Below are positions 28,021 to 33,293 of a DNA stretch of 33,293 nt, piece after piece (the stretch's first letter is position 1; every line of letters begins with the position of its first letter). This DNA is from JBBPYA01 sp038200385. GTDB taxonomy: Bacteria; Actinomycetota; Actinomycetes; Mycobacteriales; Geodermatophilaceae. Made by a program: the position numbers and the translations under genes. The stretch spans positions 1-33,293 of the forward strand of contig JBBPYA010000319.1 of the NCBI GenBank assembly GCA_038200385.1, read 5' to 3'. The notes under the pieces are model-generated. The model was not told where the DNA came from and did no database searches. It saw nothing but the letters and a program-made list of their open reading frames with translations.

Positions 28021-28661
28021 CGGATTCCCCTCGATGTCGTGAGCTTGCCGAGCAGGTTGAAGACGCTGTCGAACAGGATCGCCACGACGATGACGCCGAG
28101 CATCCCGGACAGCACCAGGTTCACCGCGACCGGCGATCCGACCCTGTTCAGGCCGTTGAAGATGAATTCGCCGTAGCCCGGGCCGTTGACGATCGCACCG
28201 ATCGTCGCGACGCCGACCAGGATCAGGGTGGCCACCCGGACGCCGGTGATGATGACCGGCCAGGCCAGCGGCAGCTCGATCTTGGTCAGCCGCTGGGTTT
28301 TGCTGAGCCCCATCCCCTGCGCGGACTCGACGATCGCCGGGTCCACCTCGCGCAGGCCGGTGATGGTGTTGCGCACGATCGGCAGCAGGCCGTACATCGT
28401 CAGGGCCACCAGCACCGGCGGAGCGCCGATCCCCAGCGGGCGGATCAGCAGGATGAACAGGGCGAACGAGGGGATCGTCAGGAACGTGCTCGTTACCGCT
28501 AGCGCGATCTCGCGGGGCCGGTCGGTCCGATAGGTCAGGACCCCGATCCCGACCCCGATGACGGTGCAGAGGATGACCGCGACCCCGACGAGCCAGATGT
28601 GTTCCACGCCGGCGACCAGCAGGTCGTCGTACCGGTTGAGGATGAACTCCCACAGGTTCAT
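28017..28661 (-). CDS. opuCB: Glycine betaine-type ABC importer permease (first permease)
   Basis: A 214-residue integral membrane protein with about five or six helices. MNLWEFILNRYDDLLVAGVEHIWLV is the standard start of OpuC permeases, and the EAA loop ESAQGMGLSKTQRLTKIELPLAWPVIITG is present. The ATG at 28659-28661 has GGAG 9 nt upstream; a TTG 36 nt earlier is in frame but adds no conserved residues. It begins 28 nt after the iclR1 stop, so regulator and transporter are probably one transcript. Confidence 0.93.
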   Translation of the reverse strand: MNLWEFILNRYDDLLVAGVEHIWLVGVAVILCTVIGVGIGVLTYRTDRPREIALAVTSTFLTIPSFALFILLIRPLGIGAPPVLVALTMYGLLPIVRNTITGLREVDPAIVESAQGMGLSKTQRLTKIELPLAWPVIITGVRVATLILVGVATIGAIVNGPGYGEFIFNGLNRVGSPVAVNLVLSGMLGVIVVAILFDSVFNLLGKLTTSRGIR

Positions 28662-28689
28662 GAGCCGATCTCCGACTCGGTATCGGCTG

Positions 28690-29502
28690 TCATCCAAGAG
28701 CCTCCTCGGCGAGCGCCGGTCCGACCTGAACCGGCGAGGGGTGGGCCAGGACGGCGCTGATCTCCGCTGCCGCCGCGGCGACGGCGACCCCGGCCGCCCG
28801 CAGCCGGCGACCGAACCGGAACCGCGGCGCGGAGATGTTCAGCGCGGCGACGATCCGACCGGAGGCCCCGCGCACCGGTGCGGCAACGGCGACCAGCCCC
28901 GGCTCGGACTCCTCCTCGACGCGCACGTAGCCCAGCGCGCGGGCCGCCGCGATCCGCTCGGACAGTTCGGCCACGTCCTGCGGCGCCTTTCGGGTCGGCG
29001 GTTGCAGTCCCGACGAGCCGAACAGCGCGGTCAGCTCGGCGGGTCCGTGGTCGAGCAGCAGGGCCCGCCCGGAGGACGTGCAGGACGCCGGGTGCAGCCC
29101 GCCCACACCGGTGACTGCCTGCACCGAGCGGGAACCGGACTCAGTCAGCACCGTGAGCACCGACGTACCGCGAAGCACCGACAGGTGGCTGGTCTCGCCG
29201 ATCTCGCGGACCAGCCGCACCAGAACGGGGCCGGCCGCGGCCATCAACCGCTGGTCCCCGGCCCGCGCCGCCAGGGCGAAGACCTGCCAGCCCAACCGGT
29301 AGCTGCGGGTCCGGGCGTCCCGGTCGACGTACCCGGCACGCGCCAGGGTGGTCAGGGTGCGGCTGACCTGGCTCTTGTCCCTGCCGACCAGTTCCGCGAG
29401 CTCGTTCACCCGGACACCCCCCGCCGCGACGATCTCGTCGGATCCGAGAACCTCCAGGAGGCTCAGGGCCCGGCGAAGGCTGCTCGAGCGCTCGACCGTC
29501 AT
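28690..29502 (-). CDS. IclR family regulator next to the betaine transporter (iclR1)
   Basis: A 270-residue regulator. The N-terminal winged helix-turn-helix (SSSLRRALSLLEVLG ... VRVNELAELVGRDKSQVSRTLTTLARAGYVDRD, about 5-65) is followed by the IclR effector domain (RLVREIGETSHLSVLRG, HPASCTSSGRALL, VRVEEESEPGLVAVAAPVRGASGRIVAALNIS). The ligand is unknown; a betaine-related compound or homocysteine is plausible from context. I start at the ATG 29500-29502 because a promoter, TTGCGC (29533-29538), 17 nt, GACAGT (29510-29515), ends 7 nt before it. An in-frame ATG at 29529 lies inside that promoter. First gene of the iclR1-opuCB-opuCA-opuCD-opuCC unit. Confidence 0.92.
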   Translation of the reverse strand: MTVERSSSLRRALSLLEVLGSDEIVAAGGVRVNELAELVGRDKSQVSRTLTTLARAGYVDRDARTRSYRLGWQVFALAARAGDQRLMAAAGPVLVRLVREIGETSHLSVLRGTSVLTVLTESGSRSVQAVTGVGGLHPASCTSSGRALLLDHGPAELTALFGSSGLQPPTRKAPQDVAELSERIAAARALGYVRVEEESEPGLVAVAAPVRGASGRIVAALNISAPRFRFGRRLRAAGVAVAAAAAEISAVLAHPSPVQVGPALAEEALG

Positions 29503-29522
29503 CGCGGGCACTGTCGCAGAGC

Positions 29523-29560
29523 GTTGCATCCTGCGCAATGCTCCGTGCCCACATTGCAAC
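29523..29560. promoter_or_regulatory. Tandem IclR-type operators at the iclR1 promoter
   Basis: Two 17-bp elements of the form GTTGC-N7-GCAAC: a strong one at 29523-29539 (GTTGC/GCAAT, 9 of 10) and a weaker one at 29544-29560 (CGTGC/GCAAC, 8 of 10), 21 bp apart. The strong one covers the -35 and spacer of the iclR1 promoter, implying repression or autoregulation. The arrangement copies that at 30667-30703. Confidence 0.65.
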
Positions 29561-29576
29561 GCAGTCGTTAGATGGC

Positions 29577-30623
29577 TCAGAGCTGCGCGCGGTACTCCTG
29601 GTTGTGCTGGCGCAGCGACGCCTCGGTGCCGAAGAACGCGTGCTTGCTCATGTCCGCGGAGTACCGGCTGGCCGGCGGCGTGCGACCCAGGGCCTCGGCC
29701 ATCGCCCGGACGTGGTGCGGTCCTGCGCCGCAGCACAGGCCCAGATAGGTCACGCCGAGTTCGGCCGCCCGGGTGGTGAAGTCCACGACCTCGTAGCGGT
29801 TGCAGGTGAACGGATCCAGCGCGACGGGGAACGGCCGCCCGTCGGGAAGCAGCTCGCAATCCGGATCGCGCAACGACTGGAACGTCGGTTCGGCATCGTG
29901 CGTGCGGTACGGCACGGGCAACGCCGCCACCGGCACGTCGACCGCGGCGAGGATGTCGGGCAGCAGCGGCAGCATGGTCTGCGGCCCCCGGATGCAGTTC
30001 AGGCCCACGACATCGGCACCCGCCGCGGCCATCCGACGGCAGGCCTCGGCCAGGGACCACTCCTCGCGGGTCCGGGGATCGGTGCCCACGGCGAGGGTCA
30101 TGACCGAGGGCACACCGGCGGCCCGGATCGCCTCGAGCGCGATCAGGGCCTCGGCGCCGAACCGGAACGTCTCGCCCACGACGAAGTCCACGCCGGCGTC
30201 CACCGCCCAGCCGACCTGCTCGTCGAACATCTCCCGGACCAGCCGGTGGGTCGCCGGATCGGCCGGGTCGTAGACGTTGGTGTTGCACACGTTCCCGGCC
30301 AGCAGGGTCCCGGTGTTGCGGGCCACCTGCCGGGCAAGCTCCAGCGCCTGCCGGTTGATGGTCTCCAGCTGGTCGGCCTTGCCGATCAGTCGCAACTTCT
30401 CCCGGTGCAGGTAGTACGTGAACGCCTCGACCACGTCCGAACCGGCGTGCACGAACTGCTCGTGCAGGGCGGTGACCTGCTCCGGGTGCTCCATGACGAC
30501 CTCTGGCACGAACGAACCGGCCTGCAGGTAGCCGCGGCGCTCGAGCTCGAACAGGTAGCCCTCGGCGCAGATCACCGACCCGGCCGACAGCCGATCCAGG
30601 AGGCCGTTCGCGGTCGTGGTCAT
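29577..30623 (-). CDS. Betaine-homocysteine S-methyltransferase family protein
   Basis: A 348-residue zinc methyltransferase of the homocysteine S-methyltransferase family. The three zinc cysteines are Cys210 (GLNC) and Cys297-Cys298 (LCCGAGPHHVRAMAE), nearly the same numbering as human BHMT (217, 299, 300, from memory). AEGYLFELERRGYLQ, EAFTYYLHREKL and GNVCNTNVYDP also fit. It should transfer a methyl group from betaine (or dimethylsulfoniopropionate or S-methylmethionine) to homocysteine to make methionine; the adjacent betaine importer favours betaine. The ATG at 30621-30623 is the first start in frame giving the family N-terminus; no good ribosome binding site is seen. Divergent from iclR2 with shared operators; iclR1 follows after 74 nt. 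Confidence 0.85.
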   Translation of the reverse strand: MTTTANGLLDRLSAGSVICAEGYLFELERRGYLQAGSFVPEVVMEHPEQVTALHEQFVHAGSDVVEAFTYYLHREKLRLIGKADQLETINRQALELARQVARNTGTLLAGNVCNTNVYDPADPATHRLVREMFDEQVGWAVDAGVDFVVGETFRFGAEALIALEAIRAAGVPSVMTLAVGTDPRTREEWSLAEACRRMAAAGADVVGLNCIRGPQTMLPLLPDILAAVDVPVAALPVPYRTHDAEPTFQSLRDPDCELLPDGRPFPVALDPFTCNRYEVVDFTTRAAELGVTYLGLCCGAGPHHVRAMAEALGRTPPASRYSADMSKHAFFGTEASLRQHNQEYRAQL

Positions 30624-30666
30624 GACGAGTGGGGGTGCGGCATGTCAGCTCCAGGGTGCATACACT

Positions 30667-30703
30667 GTTGCCTCCTCGGCAACGCCGTTCGGATAGGGGC
30701 AAC
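30667..30703. promoter_or_regulatory. Tandem IclR-type operators between the methyltransferase and iclR2
   Basis: GTTGC-N7-GCAAC, perfect, at 30667-30683 (extended arms GTTGCC/GGCAAC) and a weaker copy GTTCG-N7-GCAAC at 30687-30703, 20 bp apart. They fill most of the 84-bp divergent gap. TTGCCT (30668-30673), 17 nt and GGATAG (30691-30696) may be the iclR2 promoter, covered by both sites. The minus-strand sequence around 30655-30665 (TGTATGC) may hold the methyltransferase -10. Confidence 0.75.
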
Positions 30704-30707
30704 GTAC

Positions 30708-31523
30708 ATGGTCACTCCACCGGCGACAACCGGACCCGCCGGCGCGACGCGCGCGGGGCCCGACGCCGGGGCGGCACTGGATTCCGGCGAGCGGATCATC
30801 GCCACCGTCGAGCGCGCGGTGGCCGTACTCGCCGCGCTGGCCGAGTCTCCCCGCGACCTAGGCACGAACGAGCTGTCCCGGCTGACCGGGATCAATGCCA
30901 GCTCGGTGTCGCGGGTCCTGGCCACCCTGGTGCGGTCGGATTTCGTCCGCAAGGTCCCCGACAGCGGGCGGTACCGGCTGGGGTTGCGGCTGGTCCAGCT
31001 CGGCAACGCGGCACTGGCCAGGGTCGACCTGCGCGAGGCGGCGCGACCCCACCTGTCGGCGCTGGCCCGCGCGACCGGGGAGACCGCCACGCTGTCGATC
31101 CCAGGCGAGCACACCACGATGACGGTGGACTACGTGCAGAGCCAGTCCTCGGTGCGAAGCGTCGCCGAGATCGGCCGCCCCAGCGTCCCGCACGCCACGG
31201 CCACCGGGAAGGTCTACCTCGCCCACGGCGGCCGGCTGCCCGCCGGGGCGCTGACCGCCTACACCGCGCGGACGGTCACCGACCGCCGGGCACTCGAGCG
31301 CCAGCTGGACGCAGTCCGGGCCACCGGCTGGGCGAAGGCGGTGGGGGAACGCGAGGAGGATCTGCATGCCGTCGCGGCCCCAGTCCTGGACGCCAGGGGC
31401 GCCCTGGTGGCGGTTCTCGGCCTGCAGGGTCCGGCCGCCCGCTTCGACGAGGCGGCGATGTCGACGGCGGTGCAGGAACTGCTCACGCACGCCGGAGCGC
31501 TGTCCGGAGGGGTCACCGGCTGA
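30708..31523 (+). CDS. IclR family regulator divergent from the methyltransferase gene (iclR2)
   Basis: A 271-residue regulator. A 25-residue Ala/Gly-rich leader precedes the winged helix (IIATVERAVAVLAALAESPRDLGTNELSRLTGINASSVSRVLATLVRSDFVRK, about 27-80). The effector domain follows (LSALARATGETATLSIPGE, PSVPHATATGKVYLAH, WAKAVGEREEDLHAVAAPVLDARGALVAVLGL). It differs clearly from iclR1, so it is not a recent duplicate. ATG at 30708-30710, GGGGC a few nt upstream. Its own start is flanked by the 30667-30703 operators, so it probably regulates itself and the methyltransferase. Ligand unknown. Converges on hpt with a hairpin between. Confidence 0.92.
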   Translation: MVTPPATTGPAGATRAGPDAGAALDSGERIIATVERAVAVLAALAESPRDLGTNELSRLTGINASSVSRVLATLVRSDFVRKVPDSGRYRLGLRLVQLGNAALARVDLREAARPHLSALARATGETATLSIPGEHTTMTVDYVQSQSSVRSVAEIGRPSVPHATATGKVYLAHGGRLPAGALTAYTARTVTDRRALERQLDAVRATGWAKAVGEREEDLHAVAAPVLDARGALVAVLGLQGPAARFDEAAMSTAVQELLTHAGALSGGVTG

Positions 31524-31524
31524 G

Positions 31525-31542
31525 GCCCCGGCCGGCCGGGGC
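31525..31542. terminator. Palindromic hairpin between convergent iclR2 and hpt
   Basis: GCCCCGGCCGGCCGGGGC is a perfect 18-nt palindrome in the 31-nt gap between the two stops, so it can form a stem in transcripts from both strands and could act as a bidirectional terminator. No U-tract is present. Confidence 0.6.
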
Positions 31543-31554
31543 GGTGGGGGGCGG

Positions 31555-32106
31555 CTACCTCGTCGCCGTACCGTCCAGGGACGCGATGCAGCGCAGGTTG
31601 CGGTACTTCCCGGCGTGGTCGAGGCCGTACCCCACCGCGAAAGTGTCGCCGATGTCGAACCCGACGAACTTCGGCTCGATGGCCCGGCTCGGGACGTAGG
31701 GTTTGCGCAGGAGCACGCAGGCCTCGGTGCTCGCGGCGCCGCGACTGGTCAGCTTGGACGTGAGCAGCGACATGGTCAGGCCGGTGTCGAGGATGTCGTC
31801 GACGATGAGCAGATGACGGCCGCGGGTCTCGATCTCCAGGTCCTTGGTGATCCGCAGTACGCCGGAGGACTTCGTTCCCGACCCGTAGGACGATGCCGCG
31901 ATCCAGTCGATCTCCACCGGCCGGCGCATCGCCCGGGTCAGGTCTGCGGTGAACGTGGCGGCACCGCCGAGGACGCCGACGATGAGCAGTTCCAGGCCCT
32001 CGTAGGCGACTTCGATCTCGCGGGCCAGCCCCTCGACCCGGTCGGCGATCTGCCCGGCAGAGAGCAGGACCCCGTCCTCGGGCAGGTCCACGTCGCTCAG
32101 TTCCAT
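31555..32106 (-). CDS. hpt: Hypoxanthine phosphoribosyltransferase
   Basis: A 183-residue purine salvage enzyme converting hypoxanthine (and usually guanine) plus PRPP to IMP/GMP. The PRPP loop IVDDILDTG (101-109) is exact; LLIVGVLGGAATFTADLTRAM is the first PRPP/Mg segment, SSYGSGTKSSG the flexible lid, and GFDIGDTFAVGYGLDHAGKYRNL the base-binding end. Length is typical. The ATG at 32104-32106 has a GGAAGGA ribosome binding site 6-7 nt upstream, and TAGGCT (32154-32159, minus) about 48 nt upstream is a likely -10, so unlike many neighbours this mRNA has a true leader. Confidence 0.95.
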   Translation of the reverse strand: MELSDVDLPEDGVLLSAGQIADRVEGLAREIEVAYEGLELLIVGVLGGAATFTADLTRAMRRPVEIDWIAASSYGSGTKSSGVLRITKDLEIETRGRHLLIVDDILDTGLTMSLLTSKLTSRGAASTEACVLLRKPYVPSRAIEPKFVGFDIGDTFAVGYGLDHAGKYRNLRCIASLDGTATR

Positions 32107-32245
32107 CTGCGTCCTTCCGTGCCCGACGTCCGGAGTGAGGGCCCGGCCGGGCGAGCCTAGCGTTGCCTGCAGCGCCCCGGGCCAGGGCCCGAGCAGCCCC
32201 TGACGCGCGCGATCGGGGCCGCGGTGGGGTGCGTAGGCTCGCGCC
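32107..32245. promoter_or_regulatory. Divergent promoter region, hpt / GNAT gene
   Basis: The 139-nt gap holds two copies of the hexamer TAGGCT: minus strand at 32154-32159 for hpt and plus strand at 32234-32239 for the acetyltransferase, the latter exactly 6 nt before its GTG. No other structure recognised. Confidence 0.5.
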
Positions 32246-32785
32246 GTGGCCGATGCGAGTGTGCGTCCCGCGCGGCCGGCGGACGTGGGTGAAATCGTGC
32301 GGATCCAGCTCAGCACCTGGCGGACGGCGTACGCCGGGCTGCTGCCCCCGACGGCACTGGAGGCCGTCACCGATGACGTTGCCCGGAGCCAGTGGGAGGA
32401 CGCGATCGGCACGCCGCCCACCGCGCGGCACCGGGTCCTCGTCGCGGTGGAGGGACCGATGCTCGTCGGCTTCGCCGCGGTGGAACCGGACGCCGAGTCG
32501 GCGGCGGCCGGGGTGATCGGCACCCTGCTCGTGGAACCGCGGTGGGGCCGCCGCGGACACGCCAGTCGGCTGCTGGCCGCGGTCGTCGACCTGGCCCGCG
32601 CCGACGGCTGGCGGGGCATGACCACATGGGTGGTCGACGGTGACGCGGTCTCGGCCGCGTTCTACGAGTCCGCCGGCTGGGCCCGCGACGGCTGGGTGCG
32701 CACATTGGACACCGGTGCGGGCACGATCCAGGAGGCCCGTCTGCACACGTCGCTGGCCGACGACGCGACGACGGAGGGCGCATGA
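32246..32785 (+). CDS. GNAT family N-acetyltransferase
   Basis: A 179-residue acetyltransferase using acetyl-CoA. VRPARPADVGEIVRIQLSTWRTAYAGLLP is the usual N-terminal strand-helix; IGTLLVEPRWGRRGHASRLLAAVVDLARADG contains the acetyl-CoA pyrophosphate-binding motif A (R-x-x-G-x-A type), and AAFYESAGWARDGW is motif B. The substrate is unknown; small GNATs of this type act on amines, amino acids or protein N-termini. The GTG start has no ribosome binding site but TAGGCT ends 6 nt upstream. The stop overlaps the ATG of the next gene (ATGA), so the pair is coupled. Confidence 0.9.
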   Translation: MADASVRPARPADVGEIVRIQLSTWRTAYAGLLPPTALEAVTDDVARSQWEDAIGTPPTARHRVLVAVEGPMLVGFAAVEPDAESAAAGVIGTLLVEPRWGRRGHASRLLAAVVDLARADGWRGMTTWVVDGDAVSAAFYESAGWARDGWVRTLDTGAGTIQEARLHTSLADDATTEGA

Positions 32786-33293
32786 AGTTCACCGGTTTCC
32801 CCGACAGCGCACTGGTCTTCTTCGAGGGCCTCGAAGCGGACAACTCCAAGACGTACTGGGTCGAGCACAAGCAGGTCTACGACGAGGACGTCCGAGGGTC
32901 CATGCAGGCGATGCTGGCCGGGCTGGAGCCGGAGTTCGGCGCCGCTACGATCTACCGGCCGTACCGCGACGTCCGGTTCAGCAAGGACAAGACGCCGTAC
33001 AAGACCGCCTGCGCCGCCGGCACCCAGCACGGGTACGTGCAGTTCAGCAGCGCCGGCCTGATGGTCGCCGGTGGCTACTACCAGACCGAATCTGACCAGG
33101 TGGAGCGATTGCGCCGAGCCGTCGCGGACGACGTGCAGGGACCGCAGCTGGAGCGGATCATGGCCACCCTGGGCCAGGCGGGGTGGGAGATCGGCGGCGA
33201 CCGGCTCAAGACCCGACCGCGCGGCTACGACGCCGACCATCCCCGGATCGAGCTGCTGCGGTACCGGACCCTGATCGCGCACCGGACCTGGGA
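32782..33293 (+). CDS. DUF2461 family protein (3' end outside window)
   Basis: 170 codons are visible, open at the window edge. MKFTGFPDSALVFFEGLEADNSKTYWVEHKQVYDEDVR and the central YRPYRDVRFSKDKTPYKTACAA are the hallmarks of the DUF2461 family, in which RFSKDKTPYK is the most conserved stretch. Function is unknown; the family is soluble and widespread in actinobacteria. Full-length members are about 210-230 residues, so some 40-60 residues are missing here. The ATG has GGAGGGC just upstream and overlaps the GNAT stop by 4 nt. Confidence 0.93.
   Translation, partial: MKFTGFPDSALVFFEGLEADNSKTYWVEHKQVYDEDVRGSMQAMLAGLEPEFGAATIYRPYRDVRFSKDKTPYKTACAAGTQHGYVQFSSAGLMVAGGYYQTESDQVERLRRAVADDVQGPQLERIMATLGQAGWEIGGDRLKTRPRGYDADHPRIELLRYRTLIAHRTW

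Noticed and set aside
28690..30702. A 670-codon frame that would fuse iclR1 to sequence over the methyltransferase gene
   Set aside because: The upstream part is a shadow frame of the methyltransferase; IclR homology and a promoter place the start at 29502.

Overview
The window is a very GC-rich chromosomal segment from an actinobacterium. GTG starts are common, third codon positions are almost all G or C, and an actinobacterial LexA box is present. The markers include recA with a DUF3046 neighbour, the clgR-pspA-pspM stress operon, and the ftsK / RNase J / dapA / thyX order shared (from memory) with the mycobacterial recA-thyX region. The genus cannot be settled from sequence alone; a Mycobacteriales/Pseudonocardiales/Frankia-type lineage fits. 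No rRNA, tRNA, CRISPR array, insertion sequence or prophage was seen.

Layout. (1) 1-1.8 kb: the 5' two-thirds of recA on the minus strand, interrupted after Gly204 by an intein that runs off the window. It has a LexA-controlled leader, then DUF3046 and a 32-residue membrane peptide gene. (2) 1.7-4.2 kb: a translationally coupled acyl-CoA dehydrogenase and MFS exporter. (3) 4.2-9.7 kb: a plus-strand DNA repair pair, the giant helicase Lhr and a Nei-type glycosylase. (4) 9.7-20.3 kb: a long minus-strand housekeeping block of thyX, dapA, RNase J, ftsK, rimO, pgsA, clgR, pspA and pspM, covering nucleotide and lysine supply, RNA decay, chromosome segregation, ribosome modification, phospholipid synthesis and envelope stress. 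(5) 20.4-22.1 kb: a small plus-strand operon of unknown role, made of a ribbon-helix-helix protein, a cytosolic beta-solenoid (DUF4097) protein and a 54-residue basic protein, with a clear promoter/operator. (6) 22.1-24.9 kb: an AlkZ/YcaQ-like DNA glycosylase, a DedA membrane protein and a nitrilase-superfamily amidohydrolase. (7) 25-31.5 kb: a betaine module with an OpuC-type ABC importer (binding lipoprotein, two permeases, CBS-domain ATPase), a betaine-homocysteine methyltransferase and two IclR regulators. (8) 31.5-33.3 kb: hypoxanthine phosphoribosyltransferase, a GNAT acetyltransferase and a DUF2461 protein cut by the window end.

How it fits together. The betaine module looks like an uptake-and-use unit: glycine betaine or a relative is imported and its methyl group passed to homocysteine. 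Two tandem pairs of a 17-bp GTTGC-N7-GCAAC element sit in front of the methyltransferase/iclR2 divergon and in front of iclR1, which suggests one regulator acts at both. Across the window about eleven genes have a -10-like hexamer exactly 6 or 7 nt before the start codon, so leaderless mRNAs appear to be common here.

Strongest candidates for novelty: the RecA intein whose first LAGLIDADG motif has Gly where the catalytic Asp is expected; the RHH / DUF4097 / small basic protein operon with its operator overlapping the start codon; and the paired IclR-type operators of the betaine locus.
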